This document shows, in pieces, positions 34,872-42,990 of a stretch of 64,000 nt of DNA (its first letter is position 1; each line of letters starts with the position of its first letter). The stretch covers positions 682,001 through 746,000 of the forward strand of contig JAEUTO010000006.1 of the NCBI GenBank assembly GCA_016787785.1. The letters run 5' to 3'. The translations under genes were made by a program, and so were the position numbers. The stretch comes from Bacteroidia bacterium. GTDB taxonomy: Bacteria; Bacteroidota; Bacteroidia; B-17B0; Aurantibacillaceae. The notes under the pieces are model-generated. The model saw only the letters and a program-made list of their open reading frames with translations. It searched no databases and was not told where the DNA came from.

Positions 34872-37800
34872 TTACTTGTTTAAAGTAACATGTCCGGTAT
34901 AAGTTTTCACTTTTGAGTTAGAAAGTGTTACATGAATTTTCCAAACGTAAACATCTTCTTTACATGGTTGGCCTTTAAAACTTCCATCCCATCCCTGGAA
35001 AAAATCGGTGGTGCTAAATAGTTTTTCTCCCCAACGATCAAAGATCATCATGTCGTATTTTGAAATTCCATGCCCTTTAGGGAAGAAGATATCATTTATT
35101 CCGTCGCCATTTGGTGTAAATGCATTTGGTACATAAAAACTATTGTCTTCACCAACTACTATTGGTTTAACAACTGTGTCTGCGCAGCCCCATTTGTTCT
35201 TCACGATCAAAGCAACAGGGTAGTTGCCAGCTTCAGGAAAAAGATAAGTTGGATTTTGACTTGTTTGAACATAGCTATTGTTATTTACAAAATACCAATT
35301 CCAGCTGTTTATGCTATCACCTGCAGAAACATCATCAAACAGAACGTTATCTGTATTTTCGATCGGACTAAACGGTGAAAATTCAAAATTTGCAACTGGC
35401 ACAGGGTAAGCTAAAACTGTATATGTAGTGCTGTTAGGGCAACCGTGTACGTTAACAAAACTTGCTTTTACCAAATATTTACCTGCTTGTGAAATGCAAT
35501 AATTTAAAGTTGAACCGCTAAAACCTTGTCCGTTGATCGTCCAGGTAGCACCTAAAATGGAATCATTTGCAGCGCTTGCTTTTAAACTAAAGTTTGAACA
35601 GAAAGGAACGCAATTTTTGTTACTACTACTTAATAAAGTAGCGTTAGGAAAAGGATCAATTACAACAAGCGTACTTGTAAAACCCTGACAACCGTTATTA
35701 TCTGTAACACCTAAGGTGTAAAGTCCTCCGTCAGACACGCTACTGGCAGTAAAACTCGTATTCGCATTTGGTGAAAGGAAATTATTTGGGCCTGTCCATT
35801 GATACAATAAAAAGCCGGGAGAACCTTGTAAACTGATAGAGTTATTTATACAGGCTCTTGCCGTTGAGGTTATGCTTGGAACCGGTAATGGATTTGCAAC
35901 AACATTAGCAACCGTTATACTCGTACAGGTATTAACACCTGTTACAGTAATAGTATAATTACCCGTAGTTACATTATTTACAATTGGAATTGTGGGATTT
36001 GCTACATTTGATGTAAAGCCATTAGGTCCAACCCACGAGTAACTTGCACCGCCTGTTGCACTTAATGTAGCTGGTTTGCCGAAGCAAACTGTAGCTCCAT
36101 TAGCTAAAGCAGCCGGGTTAGCAAGAATGGTAACCGATGTTGATGTGGTAGCCTGACAACCGTTAGCATTTGTAACTGTCACTACATAGATCCCCGATTG
36201 AGCATTTATTGCAGCGCTAATAGAAGGATTTGAGATCGAACTAACAAAACCATTCGGCCCATTCCAAGAATACGCTGTACCACCAGTGGCTGTAAGGGAT
36301 ATATTTTTAGTTTCACAAATTGGTCCGTTATTAATTGCTGTTGGAACAGGCAATGGATTTACGGTTACAGATTGTGTGGTGCTTGCAGAACAAATACCAG
36401 CAGATGCAATTACCGTATACATACCGCTGGCTGGCACTGTAACATTATTTATAGAAGGATTTTGTATAAGACTATTAAAGCCATTTGGTCCGCTCCAAAC
36501 AAAGGAAGCGCCCGCACTTCCAACAACATTTAATGTAAGCGTTGCCCCTGCACAAGGTGTATTTGATACAATGCTTGGCGTTGGTAACGCAATTATTAAA
36601 ACATTTACAAAGGCTGTGTTAGTGCAACCAACAGCGCTTGTTACAGTTAAATTATAAACGCCAGACATGTTTGTCTGTGCATTAGTTACAACAGTATTTT
36701 GTCCATTAGCAATAAAAGTATTTGGCCCATTCCACAAATAGGTTGAACCCGGTAAAGAGTTAGCGGAAATACTCATATTCTGTCCAACACAAACTGAAGA
36801 ACCGTTTGCAGATAAAGTTGGAGTAGGATTAACAGTTACGTTTGTGGTTGCAGTATTCTTACAACTGTTTAGATCCGTTACGGTAACCGTGTAAACTCCC
36901 GAATTAGTTGGGCTTGCAACAGCAATGGTAGGGTTTTGATTCGTAGAAGTAAAAGCAGCTGGTCCCGACCATGTGTAAGTAACGGCTCCAACAGCATTTA
37001 AATTAAGAGTTTGACCATTACAGATTGGACTATTATTTGATGCGATTGGTGTTGGCAAAGGGTTAACCGTTAGTGATTGAGTTATGCTTGCAGAGCAGGT
37101 TCCAACAAAAGCAATTAAAGAATACGTGCCAGAGCCTGCTAAAGTAATATTATTGATCGTTGGATTAGTAAGTGTAGAATTAAAACCATTAGGCCCATTC
37201 CATTGGTAGGTTACGCCACCACCCGCCGTTAAAGTTAAGATACTTCCAAAACAAACCGGCGAGTTAGAACTTATGCTTGGTGTTGGTAATGAAAGAACAG
37301 ACACATTTGTGGTTGCAGTATTTACGCAACCAACCGCGCTGGTTACAGTTAATGTGTAAACACCCGACATTGTTAAGGTTGAATTTGCAATGTTTGGATT
37401 TTGTGTTGTTGAAGTAAATCCACCAGGTCCGCTCCATGAATAAGTTGACCCCGCTAAGGAAGTAGCAAATAAATTAATAGTAGTATTTAAACAAACTGTT
37501 GCGCCGGTAATACTTATTGATGGTGTAGGATTAACAGTAATTGATGACGTAACAGTTGCCGTACAGCCGTTAACCGTTATGGCTGTTAAAGAGTATGTTC
37601 CACTATTTGTTGGCGAGGCCGGATTAATAACCGGATTTTGAAGGGTAGAGGTAAAAGCCGCAGGTCCATTCCATTGATAGGTATTTCCGCCGCTGCCACT
37701 TAAATTTAATGATTGGCCGTTACAAATTGGACTGTTACTTGTTAATGTAGGGCTTGGAAGCGGATTAATAGTTATTAAACTAGTTGTAGAAACTGAACAG

Positions 37801-39677
37801 CCGTTGTTTGATGCAGTTAATGTGTAAACACCGGTTGCTAAAGTGCTTGCATTGGTAATAGTTGGGTTTTGCACTAAACTGTTAAAGCCATTTGGCCCAA
37901 CCCAGTTATATGTTGCGCCGCCGCTACCGGTTAAATTCAAATTATTATTAGCACAAATTGGCGCATTACTTCCAATAGCCGGAACCGGCAATGCGAAAAC
38001 CGTTACGTTTGCTACCGCCGTATTTTTGCAACCCGCAGTACTTGTTACGGTTAAATTATATGGCCCTGTCATTAGCGTTGTAGATGGCGAAATAACTGGG
38101 TTCTGCGTGTTTGATGTAAAACCGCCGGGGCCCGACCACGAATAAGTTGATCCCGCGAGCGAATTAGCCGTAAGATTTATTGGTTGTCCTGCACAAACGG
38201 TTACATTGGCAGTGGTTATAGTTGGAGTAGGGTTAACAATTACCTGTGTGGTTTGTGTGCCAACACAACCTATCGCGTTTGTGAATGATACAGTATAAAT
38301 TTGTGTCGCTGCGGGGCTTGCTACAACGTTCGGACCGTTAGCTGTGTTTAAACTTGCCGGCGGACTCCAGGTATAAGTTGCCGCACCACTTGCATTTAAA
38401 TTAGCGCTAAATGTTTGGCAGATGGTTCCGCTATTAACAGTTATTGGTGCAAGAGCTGCAGTTACAACGTTAACCGTTGCGCTGCCCGTTAAACAGCCGG
38501 TTGCATCTTTTACAAAAACAGTATAAGTACCATTAGTGAGACCAGTAGCAACAGATGTACTTTGTGCAGATGGTGTCCAGGTGTAAGAATAAGGCGCTGA
38601 TCCACCAGTTGCCGTAACCGTTGCGTTTGAAGTAGGACATGAAGGTGTACTTGTTGCATTCACCGTTAAACCGGTAGCAGCAATTGAACACGCGTTGCAA
38701 TTGGTTCTGTAATATAAACCTTCAACAACAATATTAAAACAATCGCCACCACTTACAAAGCCAAAACCTGCGGAGGTTTGTCCTGCGGTAATTGCAGGTG
38801 ATCCTGCCATAATGATATTATCCCACCAATCCTGACTTGCAGAAGGGTAACTAAAGTTAGATGCCGCTGCATTAGTATTCATCCAACAACTGGCATTACC
38901 AACATTTTGAAGATCACTAACGATCATAAACGCATTTGCAAATGTAGATGCCGCACAAGCATTCCATCCGGTTAAATTATTATTTTGTTGCGCACCAATA
39001 CCAACAAGACAGCCATCACCAATAACGATGTGACCTGTATAAGTTTGAGTTAGATCCTGATATACAACAATGATGCTTGCGCCATCCATATCATTTCCAG
39101 ATAGAGGAGGGCTGGTTGGTATACCTGAAACATTGTAAGTGCCATTTCCTGTAAATATGGATGTGATATCTGCACGATAATTATAGGTTCCGCCATAACC
39201 CCAGCATTTATCGCTGTGTGTACCGATCATTGTCATTGGATACGCTTGAGAAACAGCAGAAGGATTTTGAACAGTTGAGCTAAATGCAAGACCATTACCT
39301 GAACCGCCTGTATATAAAAAAGCTTTCAAAATTACTGCGCATGGAGGAATACCTGAAATTGTTATTCCGGCGGGTTGATTTACACCTGCGGGTGAAAATC
39401 TTTTTCCAAGCTTCACTTTTCCCATTGTATAATTCAAGCCGCAGGCCGTTGCCATATAACTATTTCCGATAGAACCGCTCCCATTCATTACACTATTGTT
39501 CCCACCACCTTTTGGATTATTGTTATTATAATTCGTAAAATTTGCAAGACATGTTGAACAGGTTGTGCCCGGCATGTAAGGATTTAAGGTGTAGGTTTGC
39601 GCTTCACCGATTGTAACTATAAAAGTTAGAATAAAAATTAGTGAAGAAATAAAGCGGAGTTTGTTTTGAGAGTTCAT
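34872..39677 (-). CDS. Giant T9SS type B adhesin with SprB-type repeat and Ig-like array (1601 aa)
   Basis: The signal peptide is about 1-26. The head (about 28-330) is a Gly/Asn-rich beta domain with paired Cys (TTCSTCLANF, CWGYGGTYNYRADI, then GDCFNIVVEGLYYRTNCNAC); it may be related to DUF3344, but that match is weak. One SprB-like repeat follows (SCPTSNATVTATGGSAPYSY, then GLTNGTYTVFVKDATGC). About 12 Ig-like modules of the NSPICNGQSLNLSG type lead to a PKD domain and CHU_C (NAFTPNGDGINDIFF, then DRWGEKLFS). It is the first of three tandem adhesin genes. The head differs from its neighbours while the C-terminal 500 residues are nearly colinear. Confidence 0.91.
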   Translation of the reverse strand: MNSQNKLRFISSLIFILTFIVTIGEAQTYTLNPYMPGTTCSTCLANFTNYNNNNPKGGGNNSVMNGSGSIGNSYMATACGLNYTMGKVKLGKRFSPAGVNQPAGITISGIPPCAVILKAFLYTGGSGNGLAFSSTVQNPSAVSQAYPMTMIGTHSDKCWGYGGTYNYRADITSIFTGNGTYNVSGIPTSPPLSGNDMDGASIIVVYQDLTQTYTGHIVIGDGCLVGIGAQQNNNLTGWNACAASTFANAFMIVSDLQNVGNASCWMNTNAAASNFSYPSASQDWWDNIIMAGSPAITAGQTSAGFGFVSGGDCFNIVVEGLYYRTNCNACSIAATGLTVNATSTPSCPTSNATVTATGGSAPYSYTWTPSAQSTSVATGLTNGTYTVFVKDATGCLTGSATVNVVTAALAPITVNSGTICQTFSANLNASGAATYTWSPPASLNTANGPNVVASPAATQIYTVSFTNAIGCVGTQTTQVIVNPTPTITTANVTVCAGQPINLTANSLAGSTYSWSGPGGFTSNTQNPVISPSTTLMTGPYNLTVTSTAGCKNTAVANVTVFALPVPAIGSNAPICANNNLNLTGSGGATYNWVGPNGFNSLVQNPTITNASTLATGVYTLTASNNGCSVSTTSLITINPLPSPTLTSNSPICNGQSLNLSGSGGNTYQWNGPAAFTSTLQNPVINPASPTNSGTYSLTAITVNGCTATVTSSITVNPTPSISITGATVCLNTTINLFATSLAGSTYSWSGPGGFTSTTQNPNIANSTLTMSGVYTLTVTSAVGCVNTATTNVSVLSLPTPSISSNSPVCFGSILTLTAGGGVTYQWNGPNGFNSTLTNPTINNITLAGSGTYSLIAFVGTCSASITQSLTVNPLPTPIASNNSPICNGQTLNLNAVGAVTYTWSGPAAFTSTNQNPTIAVASPTNSGVYTVTVTDLNSCKNTATTNVTVNPTPTLSANGSSVCVGQNMSISANSLPGSTYLWNGPNTFIANGQNTVVTNAQTNMSGVYNLTVTSAVGCTNTAFVNVLIIALPTPSIVSNTPCAGATLTLNVVGSAGASFVWSGPNGFNSLIQNPSINNVTVPASGMYTVIASAGICSASTTQSVTVNPLPVPTAINNGPICETKNISLTATGGTAYSWNGPNGFVSSISNPSISAAINAQSGIYVVTVTNANGCQATTSTSVTILANPAALANGATVCFGKPATLSATGGASYSWVGPNGFTSNVANPTIPIVNNVTTGNYTITVTGVNTCTSITVANVVANPLPVPSITSTARACINNSISLQGSPGFLLYQWTGPNNFLSPNANTSFTASSVSDGGLYTLGVTDNNGCQGFTSTLVVIDPFPNATLLSSSNKNCVPFCSNFSLKASAANDSILGATWTINGQGFSGSTLNYCISQAGKYLVKASFVNVHGCPNSTTYTVLAYPVPVANFEFSPFSPIENTDNVLFDDVSAGDSINSWNWYFVNNNSYVQTSQNPTYLFPEAGNYPVALIVKNKWGCADTVVKPIVVGEDNSFYVPNAFTPNGDGINDIFFPKGHGISKYDMMIFDRWGEKLFSTTDFFQGWDGSFKGQPCKEDVYVWKIHVTLSNSKVKTYTGHVTLNK

Positions 39678-39837
39678 TCTAACAGGGTTTCTTTAAAGCT
39701 AAGAAATTTGTTAAAAAAAGACAATCTACTCACTCAGCGAAACTTGTGTTTCACGCATTAAAACAATAGCGTTTTTTTATTAAATCGATTTAATATAAAA
39801 AACTAAACGCTTTAGAATTATTTTTTTGGAAATGAAA

Positions 39838-40866
39838 TTAGAAAATTGATCCAATTACATGCATCAATTTTTCAACCTGACTGCCCCACAATAATTTTGA
39901 AGATTCTCTTTCAGAATTTGTGTCGGCAAAATCGGTAATTATTAATGAAATATCGTTGGTCAGATCATCACGCTGAATACGGAATTCAAAGTAACTACCA
40001 TCATTTTTATCTACCCATTGAAAGCGCACTAAAAGTACATCAACGGTTTTTAGTAAACGGGCTTGTTGCATTTGTCCGTCCCAAATAAATGTATAGATAC
40101 CGTTACGAATATTTACATCGTCGCAAAACCACTCAGACAATCCGCTTGGAGTAGATAAGAATTCATACAACATATCTGCCGAAGCATGAATAATAAATTC
40201 TAATTCAAATTTGCCGTTCGGTTCTTTCTCAGGTTTAATGGCGTATGAATCAGTTTTTTTGATGGGATTTGTTATTGAACTCGAAATAGAGGCTATTTTA
40301 GAAAGTGAGATCTCAACTTTTTCTTTTTTAGGAATGGTGTTGGTGATCGCCAAGACTTCATTTCCATTATACTCTTTCTTTTTAAGGGTTTCAGCCACTT
40401 TTTCTTCTTTCACAGAAGATGTTTCTTTTTTAAGAATTACAGGATTTTGTTTAATTACTTCTTTAACAGGTTTTTCCTTCTTGATATCAATTTTCTTTAC
40501 TTCAATTTTTTTAGGAACTACTTTAACTACTGCTTTTTTTGGTTCGGTTTTTTTCAATAGGGGCTTTTTAGTAACGATTTGTTTTTTGGCATCGATCTTT
40601 TTCGCAACAACTTTCTTAATTGCCTTAGCATTAGCTGGTTTTACAGCATTTTTCTTAGTAACAACTTTTTTAGCAGTTTTGTTTATCTTTTTGGAAACAA
40701 TTTTAGTATTTGATTTTTTTGGAGCCGGTTTTGCCGAATTTTTTTTAGGCGCAGGCTTTTTAGCCGCTTTTTTTGCAACAACTTTTTTCACCGCTTTTTT
40801 GTCTGGCTTGCTATTTTTTTTCGTTACGCTTTTTTTAGCAGACGAAACCTTCTTTTTATTCGACAT
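39838..40866 (-). CDS. START-like domain protein with long lysine-rich histone-H1-like N-terminal tail
   Basis: The first 210 or so of 342 residues are dominated by Lys, Ala, Pro and Val with blocks such as KKVVAKKAAKKPAPKK and KKIDAKKQIVTKK, like histone H1 or AlgP tails. Residues about 213-342 form a START-like (SRPBCC) domain: FELEFIIHASADMLYEFLST, then PSGLSEWFCDDVNI, FIWDGQ and a C-terminal helix LLWGSQVEKLMHVIG. In Bacteroidota this domain is usually a stand-alone protein of about 125-130 residues. The tail predicts nucleic acid or polyanion binding. The ligand of the START-like pocket is unknown. No signal peptide is present. Confidence 0.8.
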   Translation of the reverse strand: MSNKKKVSSAKKSVTKKNSKPDKKAVKKVVAKKAAKKPAPKKNSAKPAPKKSNTKIVSKKINKTAKKVVTKKNAVKPANAKAIKKVVAKKIDAKKQIVTKKPLLKKTEPKKAVVKVVPKKIEVKKIDIKKEKPVKEVIKQNPVILKKETSSVKEEKVAETLKKKEYNGNEVLAITNTIPKKEKVEISLSKIASISSSITNPIKKTDSYAIKPEKEPNGKFELEFIIHASADMLYEFLSTPSGLSEWFCDDVNIRNGIYTFIWDGQMQQARLLKTVDVLLVRFQWVDKNDGSYFEFRIQRDDLTNDISLIITDFADTNSERESSKLLWGSQVEKLMHVIGSIF

Positions 40867-40936
40867 ATGTCCAAAATTTTCGGAAATATATAAATTTTTA
40901 ACAAGAAAGCAAATAGAAATTAAATAAATATTTTGT

Positions 40937-40967
40937 TTTGGCTATTATAAACGAATGTTTATATTTG
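40937..40967 (+). promoter_or_regulatory. Promoter of tRNA-Met
   Basis: TTTG (40937-40940) is followed after 19 bases by TATATTTG (40960-40967), an exact match to the Bacteroidetes TTG-N19-TAnnTTTG promoter. The tRNA begins 15 bases after the -7 box. This is the best-formed promoter in the window. Confidence 0.8.
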
Positions 40968-40982
40968 CACCCCTATAAAAAT

Positions 40983-41056
40983 GGCGGGATAGCTCAGATG
41001 GTTAGAGCGCAGGATTCATAACCCTGAGGTCTCGAGTTCAACTCTCGATTCCGCTA
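40983..41056 (+). tRNA. tRNA-Met (CAT anticodon)
   Basis: The 74 bases fold as a full cloverleaf: acceptor stem GGCGGGA/TTCCGCT (two G-U pairs), D arm GCTC...GAGC, anticodon loop TTCATAA, and T arm TCGAG TTCAACT CTCGA, with discriminator A and no encoded CCA. The anticodon stem lacks the three G-C pairs of an initiator tRNA, so an elongator is likely; a lysidine-modified tRNA-Ile is less likely but shares the CAT anticodon. The base pair closing the anticodon loop is A-C. Confidence 0.93.
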
Positions 41057-41086
41057 CAAAACATTGAAATTCAATGATTTATTAAC

Positions 41087-41120
41087 AAAAAAGGCTTTCT
41101 TGGAGGAAGCCTTTTTTTAT
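41087..41120 (+). terminator. Terminator after tRNA-Met
   Basis: AAAGGCTT(TC) pairs with (GG)AAGCCTTT around a short loop and is followed by T residues, 31 bases after the tRNA. Confidence 0.85.
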
Positions 41121-41264
41121 TGCGGCCTTATTCTTTATAATCGCTGCAATTCCAATTCATCTTAAAAAATAAAAAGCCACCAAAGCGTTTTGAGACTACG
41201 GTTATTAGTATAAAAAATGAAATTTAGAATTGATGAAAAAACTTAACTTTTTTGTTAAAAAGTG

Positions 41265-41912
41265 CTACTTTTTGAGCATTTTTATAGTTTCGGAAGGGTT
41301 TTTTGAAGAAAAGACAGTATTTCCGGCAACTAAAACATTTGCGCCGCAATCAACTAATTTTTGATAATTATTTAAATCAACGCCACCATCAATTTCTATT
41401 AAGGCCTTGGAGTTTTTTTGTTGAATAAGTGTTTTTAGTCTTTTTACTTTTTCATAAGTATTCTCAATAAATTTTTGTCCACCAAAGCCTGGGTTCACGC
41501 TCATCAAACACACAAGATCAATATCAGAAATTGTGTCTTCTAATAAACTTACGGAAGTATGGGGATTAATTGCCACACCGGCTTTCATTCCGAGATTTTT
41601 AATATTTTGAATGCTTCGGTGTAAATGAGGGCATGCTTCAATATGAACAGTTAGTACTTCTGCGCCAACATCTTTAAAGGCTTGAGCGTATTGATCGGGA
41701 TTTACGATCATCAAATGCACATCCAACGGTTTTTTTGCAAATTTTTGAATTGATTTAATTACAGGGAAACCAAAAGAAATGTTCGGCACAAATACGCCAT
41801 CCATCACATCCACATGAAACCAATCTGCATCACTATTATTGATCATTTCAATATCCGCTTGCAGGTTTGCGAAGTTTGCTGACAGAACAGAGGGTGCAAT
41901 TAAGTGTGGCAT
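41265..41912 (-). CDS. rpe: Ribulose-phosphate 3-epimerase
   Basis: The 215-residue TIM-barrel enzyme has all family signatures: HVDVMDGVFVPNISFG, the HLMIVNP metal/substrate segment, LMSVNPGFGGQKF and IEIDGGV. It interconverts ribulose 5-phosphate and xylulose 5-phosphate in the pentose phosphate pathway. Length and start are standard. It is a single gene in a region of unrelated genes. Confidence 0.97.
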   Translation of the reverse strand: MPHLIAPSVLSANFANLQADIEMINNSDADWFHVDVMDGVFVPNISFGFPVIKSIQKFAKKPLDVHLMIVNPDQYAQAFKDVGAEVLTVHIEACPHLHRSIQNIKNLGMKAGVAINPHTSVSLLEDTISDIDLVCLMSVNPGFGGQKFIENTYEKVKRLKTLIQQKNSKALIEIDGGVDLNNYQKLVDCGANVLVAGNTVFSSKNPSETIKMLKK

Positions 41913-42011
41913 TTTTTTTATTTAATTGTTAAGCGATAAAAGTAAATATTCTTTTATATATACAATTAACAACTTATTCATAAAATGATAGAGAAAGAAA
42001 AGTAATAAATT

Positions 42012-42935
42012 TTAATGCAAATAAAATCTCCTGGTCAAAATAATATAAGCCATGTAATTATACTGTTCTTGTGAAAAACGACATCGACACCCATAATTTG
42101 ACATTAAATTATCTAATGGTGGAACATAGTATTGAGTATTTCCATCCTGAATACCACTTAAATGTCCGCACGGAGTTACAGTAGTTGGTGGAGGAACCCC
42201 CAATGGGTATGGGTCGGCTTCAGTATCACAAAATCCGTCACCATGTAAATAACAATTTGTTCTGTTAAAAAATTCATTACTTATAGCTCCAACCGGTGGT
42301 GGTGGCGTGGCAGGAGGAACCGGGTTGATCTCGTCAAATGTATTCGGTAATCCAAAAAAATGCCCGAACTGATGTACGATATTATCTTGCACAAAATTAG
42401 CAGCATTTGTATTTGATAAAGCGGCTTTTTCTAATACAATAACATCTTTTGCAGCAGTGGTAGACGTTGTTGGAGGCGGGTAAGCATAACCGACAAGTTC
42501 GTTGGCTGGCATGCCTGAAACAAAATCGGCAAAATAAACATTAATGGTTTTATCTGTGTACCAGTTTGCCGTAACAATTGGATCAACAAGATTTTTTGTC
42601 CAGTTATAATTGTAAGGATGATGTGGAATATAAACAGTACTACAATTTAAGAATTGAACGCAGATCCTTTTAAAAACAGCATTTAAATTATTTACCATCG
42701 AGGTTAAAGCTGCCGGTGTGGCCATCCCCGCATATAAAGGTGGTGTAGTTGTATCTTGTAACACATAAAATACAATAGAAAATTTTTTATTTAAACAGGT
42801 GTCATGTTTTAAAGTGGTAACCATATTTTGAACAGTTGGGGAACTGCCCAAACCACCTGATTTTACCTGCGCCGAGAAAAACAAAATGTTAAAAATAAAA
42901 TATATGAACAGAATTTTTCTCAAGGAGTTTTTCAA
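42012..42935 (-). CDS. Secreted M43-like pseudo-metalloprotease (HQFGH in place of HExxH)
   Basis: The 307-residue protein has a signal peptide (about 1-22) and the layout of the secreted M43/pappalysin family: an N-terminal alpha/beta part (FSIVFYVLQD), then the zinc-site region, the GDGFCDTEADP loop and a Met-turn-like NLMSNYGC. At the zinc site, residues 188-198 read HQFGHFFGLPN. The catalytic Glu is Gln189 and the third His ligand is Asn198. Each change needs only one base (CAG versus GAG; AAT versus CAT). It is therefore probably inactive as a protease. There is no T9SS sorting domain. It is divergent from the adhesin operon at 42991, with 55 bases between the start codons. Confidence 0.78.
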   Translation of the reverse strand: MKNSLRKILFIYFIFNILFFSAQVKSGGLGSSPTVQNMVTTLKHDTCLNKKFSIVFYVLQDTTTPPLYAGMATPAALTSMVNNLNAVFKRICVQFLNCSTVYIPHHPYNYNWTKNLVDPIVTANWYTDKTINVYFADFVSGMPANELVGYAYPPPTTSTTAAKDVIVLEKAALSNTNAANFVQDNIVHQFGHFFGLPNTFDEINPVPPATPPPPVGAISNEFFNRTNCYLHGDGFCDTEADPYPLGVPPPTTVTPCGHLSGIQDGNTQYYVPPLDNLMSNYGCRCRFSQEQYNYMAYIILTRRFYLH

Positions 42936-42955
42936 ATTATTAAAGTTTATTTAAC

Positions 42956-42963
42956 TATATTTG
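42956..42963 (+). promoter_or_regulatory. Bacteroidetes -7 box for the adhesin/PorP/PorE operon
   Basis: TATATTTG fits TAnnTTTG and ends 27 bases before the ATG at 42991. It overlaps an in-frame TTG (42961) that would otherwise be a possible start, so ATG 42991 is preferred. Confidence 0.5.
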
Positions 42964-42990
42964 ATTATCAAATTTATAAATAATATCAAT

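Noticed and set aside
23536-39677. Dense regular repeats that could be read as a CRISPR array or transposon terminal repeats
   Set aside because: The period is about 230 bp or multiples, the repeats are imperfect, and they lie in frame within long open genes with signal peptides and CHU_C tails. They encode Ig-like domains.
39747-39755. TGTTTCACG, half of the common parS consensus
   Set aside because: The right half of the site does not match, and it lies far from parA and parB. One half-site is expected by chance.
40211-40927. A 238-residue open frame on the plus strand
   Set aside because: It is antisense to the Lys-rich START-like gene. AAA/AAG codons on one strand read as Phe/Leu on the other, so a long hydrophobic frame arises as an artefact. 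No start signal is visible.
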